Positions 25,002 to 34,769 of a DNA stretch of 64,000 bases are shown here, one piece after another. The translations under genes and the position numbers were made by a program. This DNA comes from Candidatus Flavonifractor intestinipullorum (GTDB taxonomy: Bacteria; Bacillota; Clostridia; Oscillospirales; Oscillospiraceae). The notes beneath the pieces were generated by a model. That model worked only from the letters and a program-made list of their open reading frames with translations. It ran no database searches and was not told where the DNA came from. The stretch spans positions 1-64,000 of the forward strand of contig DWYC01000049.1 of NCBI GenBank assembly GCA_019118925.1, given 5' to 3'. Positions within the stretch are counted from its first letter, which is position 1. Every line of letters begins with the position of its first letter.

Positions 25002-27665
25002 ATGAACAAACTCATGGTCATTGACGGAAATTCCATCATCAACCGGGCCTTTTACGGCATCCGGATGCTCACCACCCGGGACGGAACGCCCACCAATGCG
25101 GTATACGGCTTTGTGAACATCCTCCTCAAGCTGCTGGAGGAGGAGAAGCCGGAGGGGCTGTGCGTGACCTTCGACCGGAAGGCCCCCACCTTCCGCCACC
25201 TGGCTTATGAGGGGTACAAGGCCCAGCGCAAGGGGATGCCCGACGAGCTGGCCGCCCAGCTCCCCATTTTAAAGGATGTGCTCTCGGCCATGAACATCCC
25301 CCGCTACGAGCTGGACGGGTGGGAGGCCGACGACCTCATCGGCACCATCGCCGCCCGGGACACGGCGGAGGGGTGGGAGACGGTGGTGGTCACCGGAGAC
25401 AAGGACTCGCTCCAGCTCATCACCGACACGGTCCGGGTCAAGCTCATCTCCACCCGCATGGGCCAGACCACCGAGCGGGATATGACCCCCGCGGCCTTTC
25501 AGGAGGAGTACGGCTTTGCGCCCATCCACATGGTGGACCTGAAGGCCCTCATGGGGGACAGCAGCGACAACATCCCCGGCGTGAAGGGCATCGGGGAAAA
25601 GACGGCCCTGGACCTGATCCGCCGCTACCAGAGCGTGGAGGCCATCTATCAGGATCTGGACGGGGTGGAGGCCAAGCCCGCGGTGCTCAAAAAGCTGCGG
25701 GAGGGGGAGGAGCAGGCCCGCATGTCCTACGACCTGGCCACCATCCGCTGTGAGGCCCCCATCGACTTCGCCCCGGAAAACGCCCGCCGGAAGGAGCCCG
25801 ACGCCGCCGCCCTCTACCAGCTGCTCTTAAAGCTGGAGTTTGCCAAACTCATCGACAAGCTGGGGCTGAAGGCCCCTCAGGGGGAGGTGTCCGCTCCGGA
25901 GGACGCGGCGGAGGCGGCGTGTACCTGTGAGACCCCCGCCGGCCCCGCCCGGGCGGCGGAACTGCTCGCCCTCTGGCGGGAACAGGAATGCGTGGACGTG
26001 CTGGCCCTGCCCGGCCTGAATGCGGTGTGCGTGGCCTGGCGGGAGGAGGAGCGCCGGGTCCGGGCGGCCCTTCTGCGCGACGGATGCCTGGAAAACTACG
26101 GAGAGGTTCTGCGGGAGCTCTTTGCGGGGGAGATTTCCAAAAACGCCCACGACGTCAAGACCCTGCTCTCCCGCCTGCTGGAGCGGGGCATCCGGGGCGA
26201 GGGCTTTGTCTTTGACACCGCGCTGGCGGCCTATCTGCTCTCGCCCACCGACGGCAGCTACGAGCTGGAAAAACTGGGCCTGACCTATTTTAAGCGGGAG
26301 TATCTCAGGGCGCAGGAGACGTATCTGGCGGAAAACGCCTTTACCCCCCTGGCCGACGGGGCGGCGGTGGAGGAGGCCCTGACCAGTCACACCGCCCTCA
26401 TCGGGGCGCTGAAGGAGGTCATGGCCCCCCGCCTGGAGGAGCTGAAGATGGGGGAACTCCTCCGGCAGGTGGAGCTGCCCCTGTGCCCGGTGCTGGCGGA
26501 CATCGAGCACACGGGAATGCTGGTGGACCGGGAGGCCCTGGCCGCCTTCGGCCGGATGCTCAACGACCGCATCGCCCAGGTGCAGGAGCGCATCTATGAG
26601 CAGGCGGGGGAGAAGTTCAATATCCTCTCTCCCAAGCAGCTCGGGCACATCCTCTTCGACAAAATGGGCCTGCCCCCGGTGAAAAAGACCAAGACGGGCT
26701 ACTCCACCAACGCCGAGGTGCTGGAGAAGCTGCGCTGGCAGGCGCCCATCGTGGAGGACGTGCTGGAGTACCGGCAGTACACCAAACTCTCCTCCACCTA
26801 TGTGGAGGGTCTGACCAAGGTCATCGCCGCCGACGGGCGCATCCACACCTCCTTCCAGAATACGGTAACGGCCACGGGGCGGCTCTCGTCGGCCGAACCC
26901 AATTTGCAGAACATCCCCGTGCGCACCGAGCTGGGGGCCGAGCTGCGCAAGATGTTCGTCCCCGGGGCGGGGAACGTGCTGGTGGACGCGGACTACTCCC
27001 AGATCGAGCTGCGGCTTCTGGCCCACATCGCCGGGGATGCGCACATGATCGCCGCCTTCCGGGAGGGGGAGGACATCCACACCATCACCGCCTCCCAGGT
27101 CTTCGGCGTGCCGCCGGAGCTGGTGACCAGGCAGATGCGCTCGGCGGCCAAAGCGGTGAACTTCGGCATCGTCTACGGCATCTCGGCCTTCTCTCTGGCC
27201 CAGGATATCGGGGTCACCCCCGCCCAGGCCAAGGCCTATATGGAGAAGTATTTTGAAAAATACGCCGGTGTGCGGGCCTATATGACCGACATTGTGGAGC
27301 AGGCCAAGCGGAACGGCTATGTCTCCACTCTGATGGGGCGCCGGCGCTGGCTGCCGGAGCTCAAGTCCTCCAACTTCAATACCCGCTCCTTCGGGGAGCG
27401 GGTGGCGCTGAATATGCCCATCCAGGGCACGGCCGCCGACATCATCAAGCTGGCCATGGTCCGGGTCCACCGCCGGCTGAAGGCGGAGGGCCTGGCGGCC
27501 CGGCTGGTTCTCCAGGTTCACGACGAGCTCATCGTGGAGTGCCCGGAGGCCGAGGCCGAACGGGTGGCCAGGCTGCTCACCGAGGAAATGGAGGGCGTGG
27601 TGTCCCTCTCGGTGCCCCTCACCGCCGAGGCCCACGCGGGCAGGAGCTGGGCCGAGGCCCACTAG
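25002..27665 (+). CDS. polA: DNA polymerase I
   Basis: Repair and Okazaki-fragment polymerase, 887 residues. N-terminal 5'-3' exonuclease (MVIDGNSIINRAFYGI, DGWEADDLIGTIAARDTAEG, ALMGDSSDNIPGVKGIGEKT). The middle domain corresponds to the 3'-5' exonuclease but lacks the DxE pair at its first motif (VDVLALPGLNAVCVAW), so it probably cannot proofread, as in other Firmicutes. The C-terminal family A polymerase is complete: DADYSQIELRLLAHIAGD (motif A), RSAAKAVNFGIVYGISAF (motif B), LQVHDELIVEC (motif C). TTGGAGG precedes the ATG. It lies 47 bases after polC. Confidence 0.97.
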   Translation: MNKLMVIDGNSIINRAFYGIRMLTTRDGTPTNAVYGFVNILLKLLEEEKPEGLCVTFDRKAPTFRHLAYEGYKAQRKGMPDELAAQLPILKDVLSAMNIPRYELDGWEADDLIGTIAARDTAEGWETVVVTGDKDSLQLITDTVRVKLISTRMGQTTERDMTPAAFQEEYGFAPIHMVDLKALMGDSSDNIPGVKGIGEKTALDLIRRYQSVEAIYQDLDGVEAKPAVLKKLREGEEQARMSYDLATIRCEAPIDFAPENARRKEPDAAALYQLLLKLEFAKLIDKLGLKAPQGEVSAPEDAAEAACTCETPAGPARAAELLALWREQECVDVLALPGLNAVCVAWREEERRVRAALLRDGCLENYGEVLRELFAGEISKNAHDVKTLLSRLLERGIRGEGFVFDTALAAYLLSPTDGSYELEKLGLTYFKREYLRAQETYLAENAFTPLADGAAVEEALTSHTALIGALKEVMAPRLEELKMGELLRQVELPLCPVLADIEHTGMLVDREALAAFGRMLNDRIAQVQERIYEQAGEKFNILSPKQLGHILFDKMGLPPVKKTKTGYSTNAEVLEKLRWQAPIVEDVLEYRQYTKLSSTYVEGLTKVIAADGRIHTSFQNTVTATGRLSSAEPNLQNIPVRTELGAELRKMFVPGAGNVLVDADYSQIELRLLAHIAGDAHMIAAFREGEDIHTITASQVFGVPPELVTRQMRSAAKAVNFGIVYGISAFSLAQDIGVTPAQAKAYMEKYFEKYAGVRAYMTDIVEQAKRNGYVSTLMGRRRWLPELKSSNFNTRSFGERVALNMPIQGTAADIIKLAMVRVHRRLKAEGLAARLVLQVHDELIVECPEAEAERVARLLTEEMEGVVSLSVPLTAEAHAGRSWAEAH

Positions 27666-27711
27666 AGGAACCCGGTGAGACCATCCCGGGTTCCGGAGAA
27701 GGAGTGCGAGT

Positions 27712-28161
27712 ATGAACTATGAGCTGGTCCCCATGGACCGGGGACATCTTTCCGCCATTGCGGCCCTGGAGCGGGCGTGCTTTTCCCACCCCTGGAGCGA
27801 GGCCATGCTGGCCGAGGCCCTCTACAACGACGCGGCCTGTTTTATCGTGGCCCAGGGGGAGGACGGGAGCGTCCTGGGCTACGCGGGGCTCCACGTGATT
27901 TTGGACGAGGGGTACATCGACAACGTGGCGGTGGACCCGGCTTACCGCCGCCAGGGGGTGGCCGACGCCCTGATCGGGGCTTTTACCCGCTTTGGGGAGG
28001 CCAAGCTGGCCTTCCTCACGCTGGAGGTCCGCGCCGGCAACGCCCCGGCCATCGCCCTGTATGAGAAGCACGGATTCTATGAGGTGGGCCGCCGGAAGGG
28101 CTACTACGACGACCCCAAGGAGGACGCCGTCCTCATGACCCGGGAGTGGGACCGGCCATGA
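27712..28161 (+). CDS. rimI: Ribosomal protein S18-alanine N-acetyltransferase
   Basis: GNAT-fold acetyltransferase of 149 residues. It matches RimI in start (YELVPMDRGHLSAIAALERA), the acceptor loop CFSHPWSEAMLAEAL, the acetyl-CoA loop YRRQGVADALIGAF and the C-terminal ALYEKHGFYEVGRRKGYYDD, which distinguishes RimI from generic GNATs. AAGGAGTGCGAGT precedes the ATG. Its stop overlaps the next GNAT gene in ATGA. RimI in Firmicutes often sits with the tsaB/tsaD genes; here it follows polA. Confidence 0.9.
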   Translation: MNYELVPMDRGHLSAIAALERACFSHPWSEAMLAEALYNDAACFIVAQGEDGSVLGYAGLHVILDEGYIDNVAVDPAYRRQGVADALIGAFTRFGEAKLAFLTLEVRAGNAPAIALYEKHGFYEVGRRKGYYDDPKEDAVLMTREWDRP

Positions 28162-28757
28162 CCGGGCTGGAGCTGCGGCCCCTGCGCCGGGAAGAGGTGG
28201 GCTGGGTCTACCGCTGGGAGATGAAGGAGACCTTTCCCCGGGCGGAGCGGCGCTCCCTGGGGCACATCCGGGCCATGATGGACCGGGGCGTGTACGACGG
28301 CTGGGGGCTCTTCCGGAGAGAGGAGCTGTTGGGCTACGCCTTTTTATGGCGGGGGCCGTCCTTTGTTCTGCTGGACTACCTGGCGGTGTGCCGGGGGAAG
28401 CGGGGCGCGGGACTGGGGAGCGCCCTGCTGGAGGGGCTCCAGGGACGCTATTCCGGCGCGGCGGGCATCCTGGCCGAGGCGGAGGCCCCGGAAGGGGCTC
28501 CGGAGGAGGAACAGGACCTGCGCCGGCGGCGGCTGGACTTTTACCGCCGCCTGGGCTTTGCCGAGCTGAAGTACCGGGCGGAGATTTTTACCGTGCGCTA
28601 CGCCGTACTGGCCTGGTCCGCGGGGGGAGCGCCCGACGAGACCGCCGCACAAGAGGCCCACGCCGCGCTCTACCGGGGGGAGCTGCCCGGCCCCCTGTTC
28701 CGACGCTTCATCCACATTCCGGCCCCGCCGGAGGACAACGAGAGGGACATCCTATGA
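28158..28757 (+). CDS. GNAT-family N-acetyltransferase of unknown substrate
   Basis: 199 residues, start ATG 28158 overlapping the rimI stop. The acetyl-CoA site is recognisable as AVCRGKRGAGLGSALLEGLQ. Relatives are clostridial GNAT proteins with the EMKETFPRAERRSLGHI opening that are commonly found next to other acetyltransferases. The tail (about 150-199) is longer than usual and holds HAALYRGELPGPLFRRFIHI. Translationally coupled both upstream and downstream, so it is part of the polA-rimI transcript. Confidence 0.8.
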   Translation: MTGLELRPLRREEVGWVYRWEMKETFPRAERRSLGHIRAMMDRGVYDGWGLFRREELLGYAFLWRGPSFVLLDYLAVCRGKRGAGLGSALLEGLQGRYSGAAGILAEAEAPEGAPEEEQDLRRRRLDFYRRLGFAELKYRAEIFTVRYAVLAWSAGGAPDETAAQEAHAALYRGELPGPLFRRFIHIPAPPEDNERDIL

Positions 28758-29872
28758 GACAAAGATGTACCGGAGAGCTCCCCCGGCAGGAGGAGATCAT
28801 TTGCCGCTGGCTGAGGCTGCATCTGTGTGCGCTGTGGTGTCTGGTGGGCGCGGCCCTGGCGGTGGAGCTGGCCATGGCCGTAGTGACGCACCGGGCCGAC
28901 GGCTTTGCCCCGCGGGGGATGGGGGAGTACCTGGTCAAATATGTGGTTGCGCCCTCGGGCATGAACCTGGCGCTGGCGCTGGCGGCCACTGCGCTGGCCC
29001 GGACCCGGCGCAGTCCTCCGGCGCTGGGGTGGTATGCGGTCTCGCTGGCGCTGACGGGGGTAAATCTGGTTCTCTATACCATCCACAGCATTTTTCCCGC
29101 GGTGGCGGCTCTGTTTCTGGTGGGGGTGCTGCTGACCACCACCTATGGAGATTATGCGCTCACCACGGCGACGGCCCTGTTCAGCCTGGCCAGTATGACG
29201 GTCAGCGGGCTGTTCTGGAGCTGGGACGCCTCCAAGCGTCCGGTGACGGGGAGTACCATCGAAACAGTGGATTTCCTCATCCAACTGCTGATCTTGCTGG
29301 GCGTGTACCTGCTGTGCCTGGCGGTGATCTATTTCGAGCGCCGGAAGAACGCCGCCATTGTGTGTGCGGAGCAGGAGCGCCTCAGGCTCTGGGAGGCGGC
29401 GCGGAACGACAGCCTGACGGGCCTGCACAACCGCACCGCGCTGCGGGAGGCGCTGGATCAGGTGGAGGCGCGCCGGGAAACGGTCAGTTTTGTGATGATC
29501 GATCTGGACCACTTCAAGGCGCTCAACGATACCCATGGACATGTCCAGGGGGATGCCTGCCTGCAGCATATGGCGTCGATTCTGCGTAAAGCGGCCGGAG
29601 AGCAGCCGGTCTTTCGCTATGGAGGGGATGAGTTTTGCACGCTCCTCTGGGGCTGCGGCGGGGAGGAGGCCGCAGCGTTCTGCCGCCGGGTGGGGCGGGA
29701 GATGGAGCGCTCGGGGCTGTGCGTGCGCTATGGCGTGGAGGCCAGCTTCGGTGTGGCGGAGTATACGCCCGGACTGAGTGCACACCAGCTGCTGGAGCGG
29801 GCGGATGAGGCGCTTTACCGGGCCAAAGCGATGCGCAATGCCGTCTGTGTGTGGGAAGAGCAACGTCCCTGA
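28754..29872 (+). CDS. Membrane-bound GGDEF diguanylate cyclase
   Basis: 372 residues. The N-terminal 200 residues form about six membrane helices with no known sensor signature. A short coiled stretch (CAEQERLRLWEAARNDSL) leads into a GGDEF domain: DSLTGLHNRTALREAL, VMIDLDHFKALNDTHGHVQG and intact RYGGDEF. It should make cyclic di-GMP from GTP. The RxxD inhibitory site expected five residues before GGDEF is absent (AAGEQPVF is there instead), so product feedback is probably missing. ATG overlaps the preceding stop. A terminator follows. Confidence 0.92.
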   Translation: MRQRCTGELPRQEEIICRWLRLHLCALWCLVGAALAVELAMAVVTHRADGFAPRGMGEYLVKYVVAPSGMNLALALAATALARTRRSPPALGWYAVSLALTGVNLVLYTIHSIFPAVAALFLVGVLLTTTYGDYALTTATALFSLASMTVSGLFWSWDASKRPVTGSTIETVDFLIQLLILLGVYLLCLAVIYFERRKNAAIVCAEQERLRLWEAARNDSLTGLHNRTALREALDQVEARRETVSFVMIDLDHFKALNDTHGHVQGDACLQHMASILRKAAGEQPVFRYGGDEFCTLLWGCGGEEAAAFCRRVGREMERSGLCVRYGVEASFGVAEYTPGLSAHQLLERADEALYRAKAMRNAVCVWEEQRP

Positions 29873-29890
29873 GGGAAGAAAGCGGAAAAT

Positions 29891-29933
29891 GCCGCCCGGG
29901 AACCGGTTGGGGTTCCCGGGCGGCGTTTTGTTT
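29891..29933. terminator. Terminator after the GGDEF gene
   Basis: GCCGCCCGGGAACC pairs perfectly with GGTTCCCGGGCGGC around GGTTGG, followed by GTTTTGTTT. It also faces the end of the convergent cysteine-rich gene. Confidence 0.9.
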
Positions 29934-29937
29934 AACG

Positions 29938-30777
29938 TTAACTGCGGCAGCCGCAGCCGCGGATTTCGCGGTAGCAGCCCTCCCCGGGCGCGGGGGTCTG
30001 ATTGGGGGGGAAGAACTCATCCACCGGGAATTTGACCCGGCGGAAGATCTCGCAGGGATCGTCCTCGCAGCCGGGGTCGCAGGCGCACTCCTTTTCGGGC
30101 AGGCAGTAGTCGTAGATCGGGGCGAGGAGCTGGGTGTCCCGCTCCAGACGGATGATGGAGAACTGCCCCAGAGTGACGTAGAGCCGGCGGCTCTCGTGGC
30201 CGAAGTTGAGATCGCTGCAGAAGCAGGAGCAGATGGAGGGGGGGATCTCGGTGATCTCGCAGTCGCAGGGGCGGCAGTCGCACACGTCCACCAGCTTCAG
30301 GTTCAGAACGATGGGGTCCACCGCTTCCACCACGGCGGTGGGAGCGTTGCATTTCTGAATCTGGGCGTCCAGGATATCCGAGGAGTCGGAAGTAAAGACC
30401 TTGGCGGAGGACTCGCTGCCGAAGAGCACCACCCGCTTGTCAAAGACGCACAGGCCGGTGATCTCCACCGGGCGGGCGGCCCCCACGAAGGCGTCGGCGG
30501 TGACCCGGTAGTAGTAGCGCACGTCTACGGTGTAGAAGCCCCGGTTAAATCCAATGGGCTCCACGTTGATGTATACATAGAGAAGTTCAGCCTTGCCGGC
30601 CTTGACGCTCACGGCCCGGTCAATGGCGCCCTGAGAGTCCTGGGTGGGATAAAAACGGAGATCTTCGATGCAGTCTTTATCTTTGCAGCTGTCGAAGATC
30701 TTTTTGGTGTCGATGCAAACGGCCTCACGGATGCAGGCAGAGTCCTGCACGGGGCCCGGAACGACCTTTTCAGGCAT
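29938..30777 (-). CDS. Cysteine-rich protein conserved in spore-forming Clostridia
   Basis: 279 residues with no signal peptide. About 20 cysteines occur in clusters (CDCRPCDCEI, CSCFCSDL, CACDPGCEDDPC, CYREIRGCGCRS). The opening CIDTKKIFDSCKDKDCIEDL and core VYINVEPIGFNRGFYTVDVR with YYYRVTADAFVGAARP, as well as LFGSESSAKVF, are highly conserved in a family I know from many clostridial genomes, always as a hypothetical protein. Cysteine content and taxonomic spread suggest a spore-coat or exosporium component, which is inference. AGGAGG lies six bases before the ATG. Confidence 0.75.
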   Translation of the reverse strand: MPEKVVPGPVQDSACIREAVCIDTKKIFDSCKDKDCIEDLRFYPTQDSQGAIDRAVSVKAGKAELLYVYINVEPIGFNRGFYTVDVRYYYRVTADAFVGAARPVEITGLCVFDKRVVLFGSESSAKVFTSDSSDILDAQIQKCNAPTAVVEAVDPIVLNLKLVDVCDCRPCDCEITEIPPSICSCFCSDLNFGHESRRLYVTLGQFSIIRLERDTQLLAPIYDYCLPEKECACDPGCEDDPCEIFRRVKFPVDEFFPPNQTPAPGEGCYREIRGCGCRS

Positions 30778-30995
30778 TGGGATACCTCCTAAACGTGTGG
30801 TTGGAATTGCTTCCAGGCCATTCTATGACCGCCGGCGGGAAGGGTGACGGGGAGAGCGACCGGGCGGCAGGGGCGGCGAAGGAACTTGAAGTGCGATTTC
30901 ACAGAATATTCATCCTTTCCGCCCCGGCCTTTTCAGGGAAATTTCAGCTTTAACGTTTATACTGGGGGACGAAATTGGAATAGGAGGCTGATCCT

Positions 30996-32822
30996 ATGGA
31001 ACTGGAACTCTCTCCCGCGGCCGGCCCGGCCGTTCCCTCAACCCCTGCAAAACCCCGCCGCCGGCCCTTCCCGGTAAAACGGGTGCTGGCTGCGCTCGTG
31101 GCGCTGGCTGTGCTGGCCGGGGCGGCCTTTGGCATTTACACCCTCTTCTTTCAGGAGGAGGAGCTGGAGATGCTCACCGAGACCCTGACCACCGGGAGTC
31201 TCGTCACCACCATCACGGGCACCGGCGTCACCCTCCCCGGGGACAGCCAGACGGTCACCGTGGCCTCCACCGCAGAGGTTACTGCGGTCTACGTGGAGGC
31301 CGGAGACACCGTGGAGGCCGGGGACCTGCTCTATGAACAGGACGACTCGGAGCTGGATGAACTCATCGGCGGGTACGAAGATGAGATCACCGAGCTCCAG
31401 CAATCTCTGGAGGATTATCAGGAAAACCTCTCCGACCTCCAGGAATCCCTGGCAAACCTGACGGTCACCGCCCCCTTTTCCGGAACCGTCACCCAGGTAA
31501 ACGTGGAAGAGGGGGACAATGTACAGGCTGGGACTGCCCTGGCGGTGCTGGTGGACGACAGCGCCATGAAACTCACCGAATATTACAGCTACGCCTACGA
31601 AGATGAAATTCACGTGGGTTCCGCCGCCCAGGTGTCCATCTCCAGCCTGATGCTCAACCTGGAGGGCACCGTTACCGACATTCAAAAGGTCTCCCGCTAC
31701 ACGGCCGAAGGGACCAAGTGTTTTGCCGTCACCATTACGGTGGCCAACCCCGGCGCGCTCACGGAGGGGATGAGCTGCGCATCCTATGTGCTCTCCTCCT
31801 CCGGCACGCCCATCTACTCGGCCATCTCCGGCACGCTGGAGTACAACGACAGCCAGACCCTCACGGCGGAGACCGGCGGCGAGCTCACCGCCGCCACCCC
31901 CGTTGCGTACGGCGCGGTGACCCGGGGGGATACCCTCTTTGTGGTGGACGGCAGCGACTATGAGGACCAGCTCACCAGCGTTCAGAACCAGATCACTCAG
32001 GCGGAAAAACGCATCGCCGACTATGAGGAGCTCATTGCCGAGGCCGAGGAGGACCGCGCCGACTACGCCGTCACCGCGGAGATCTCGGGCCAGGTCATCC
32101 AGGTGGGGGTTACCGCCGGAGAGGCCCCCCGTCAGTCCGGCGGCACAGCGGTGATGATCTACAACCTGGACACCATGGAGATCTCGGTGAATATTGACGA
32201 GCTGGACATTGAAAACGTCACCGTGGGGACGGAGGTGGCTATCACCCGCTCGGGCTCCAGCAGCGAGGCCGACCAGAGCTTTACCGGCACGGTGACCGAG
32301 GTGAGCTATGAGGCCACCAACTCCAACGGCGTGGCCTACTTCCCGGTGACCATTGAAATTCCCAGCGAGGGGGCCCTCTCCGCCGGAGTGAACGTGTCCT
32401 ACACCATCCAGGTGGGGGACACCTCGGAGGGACTTCTGGCCCCCATCTCCGCCCTGAAGCAGTCCGCCGATGGGGAGACCTGCCTGTATATCCAGGCGGA
32501 CTCGGCTCCGGAGAACGCCGTGGAGGCTGAGGACGTGCCCGAGGGCTTCTACGCCGTGCCGGTGGAGATCGGCGAGTCCAACAGCCAATATGTGCGTATC
32601 CTATCCGGGGCTGAGGAGGGGGACGTGGTCTTTACCCGCTACCAGCAGGCCGCACCCTCCGGCGGAGACAGCACCAGCGAGAGCGGCCAGGAGGAAGAGA
32701 GCGGCTTCCCCGGCGGTGGACAGATGCCCGACTTTTCCGGCGGCGGAGGCGGCTTCTCCGGCGGCGGAGGCGGTTTCCCCGGCGGCGGGGGCGGCGGCTT
32801 CTCCGGCGGCCCCATGGGTTAA
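30996..32822 (+). CDS. MacA/HlyD-like membrane fusion (adaptor) protein with duplicated module
   Basis: 608 residues anchored by one N-terminal helix (VLAALVALAVLAGAAFGIYT). Two similar modules follow, each with a coiled coil and a lipoyl-type beta hairpin: about 110-220 (ITELQQSLEDYQENLSDLQE, LTVTAPFSGTVTQVNVEEGD) and 325-430 (ITQAEKRIADYEELIAEAEE, YAVTAEISGQVIQVGVTAGE). The C-terminus is a Gly/Phe/Pro-rich repeat tail. Next gene, 12 bases on, is the matching ATPase. The layout resembles YknX of the Bacillus YknWXYZ exporter. Likely role: adaptor passing a peptide or other substrate across the cell wall. TAGGAGG precedes the ATG; a TATACT at 30958-30963 may be the -10 box. Confidence 0.88.
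   Translation: MELELSPAAGPAVPSTPAKPRRRPFPVKRVLAALVALAVLAGAAFGIYTLFFQEEELEMLTETLTTGSLVTTITGTGVTLPGDSQTVTVASTAEVTAVYVEAGDTVEAGDLLYEQDDSELDELIGGYEDEITELQQSLEDYQENLSDLQESLANLTVTAPFSGTVTQVNVEEGDNVQAGTALAVLVDDSAMKLTEYYSYAYEDEIHVGSAAQVSISSLMLNLEGTVTDIQKVSRYTAEGTKCFAVTITVANPGALTEGMSCASYVLSSSGTPIYSAISGTLEYNDSQTLTAETGGELTAATPVAYGAVTRGDTLFVVDGSDYEDQLTSVQNQITQAEKRIADYEELIAEAEEDRADYAVTAEISGQVIQVGVTAGEAPRQSGGTAVMIYNLDTMEISVNIDELDIENVTVGTEVAITRSGSSSEADQSFTGTVTEVSYEATNSNGVAYFPVTIEIPSEGALSAGVNVSYTIQVGDTSEGLLAPISALKQSADGETCLYIQADSAPENAVEAEDVPEGFYAVPVEIGESNSQYVRILSGAEEGDVVFTRYQQAAPSGGDSTSESGQEEESGFPGGGQMPDFSGGGGGFSGGGGGFPGGGGGGFSGGPMG
32716..32819 (+). repeat. Glycine-rich tail repeat in the adaptor gene
   Basis: Repeated GGCGGAGGCGG-type units encode FSGGGGGFSGGGGGFPGGGG. 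It resembles the glycine-rich ends of YknX/MacA-like proteins. Copy number may vary by slippage. Confidence 0.7.
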
Positions 32823-32834
32823 GGAGGCGTTTTT

Positions 32835-33551
32835 ATGAGTCTCATCCAACTGGAAAACGTCTATAAGATCTACGCCGAGGGCCGGGAAAATCAGGTCAAC
32901 GCCCTGGACGGCGTTTCGCTGAAGATCGACCGGGGGGAGTTTGTGGCCGTCATCGGGGCCTCCGGCTCGGGCAAATCCACCATGATGAACATCCTGGGCT
33001 GTCTGGACGTGCCCACCTATGGGGAGTACTACCTGGACGGGGTGCCCATCCGGGAGAAGAGCCGCCGGGAGCTGGAGCTCATCCGCTCCCGCCAGATCAG
33101 TTTTATCTTCCAGGGCTACAACCTGATCCCCTCTCTGAAGGTGTGGGAGAACGTGGCCCTGCCCATGCTCTACCAAAAGGTCCCCCTCGCCCAGCGCCGG
33201 GAGCGGGCCATGGCCGCACTGGAGCAGGTGGAGATCCGCTCCAAGGCCGACAGCCGTCCCACCCAGCTCTCCGGCGGACAGCAGCAGCGGGTGGCCATCG
33301 CCCGGGCCATCGCCACCGGCTCTCCCGTCCTCATGGCCGACGAGCCTACCGGCGCCCTGGATTCCAAAACCGGCACCCAGGTCCTCACCCTCATGAAGGA
33401 CCTCAACGCCCGGGGGACCACCGTCATCCTCATTACCCACGACAACTCCATCGCCGCCCAGGCCCGCCGCACCGTCCAGGTGCGGGACGGACACATCGTC
33501 CACGACAGCGCCTGGGACGGAGTCTTGATGCCTGTCGCCGGGGCCGGCTGA
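32835..33551 (+). CDS. ABC transporter ATP-binding protein, MacB/LolD type
   Basis: 238-residue ATPase. Walker [21 protein letters not shown], signature [15 protein letters not shown], Walker [13 protein letters not shown] and switch ITHDNSIA are all intact. The lineage signature [20 protein letters not shown] is that of the MacB/LolD/FtsE mechanotransmission group. AAGGAGG is nine bases before the ATG. Pairs with the adaptor before and permease after it. Confidence 0.95.
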   Translation: MSLIQLENVYKIYAEGRENQVNALDGVSLKIDRGEFVAVIGASGSGKSTMMNILGCLDVPTYGEYYLDGVPIREKSRRELELIRSRQISFIFQGYNLIPSLKVWENVALPMLYQKVPLAQRRERAMAALEQVEIRSKADSRPTQLSGGQQQRVAIARAIATGSPVLMADEPTGALDSKTGTQVLTLMKDLNARGTTVILITHDNSIAAQARRTVQVRDGHIVHDSAWDGVLMPVAGAG

Positions 33552-33567
33552 TGGGGGAGGGAAGGCT

Positions 33568-34749
<1,182 letters not shown>

Positions 34750-34769
34750 CCAAGAAAGAGGTGTCCCCC

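Noticed and set aside
29891..29924. Attachment site or IS end near the GGDEF gene
   Set aside because: The perfect inverted repeat with following T-rich tract is a normal terminator; no transposase or target duplication.
32716..32819. CRISPR-like or tandem DNA repeat array
   Set aside because: Short GGC/GGA codon repeats inside a coding sequence encoding a glycine tail; no spacers.
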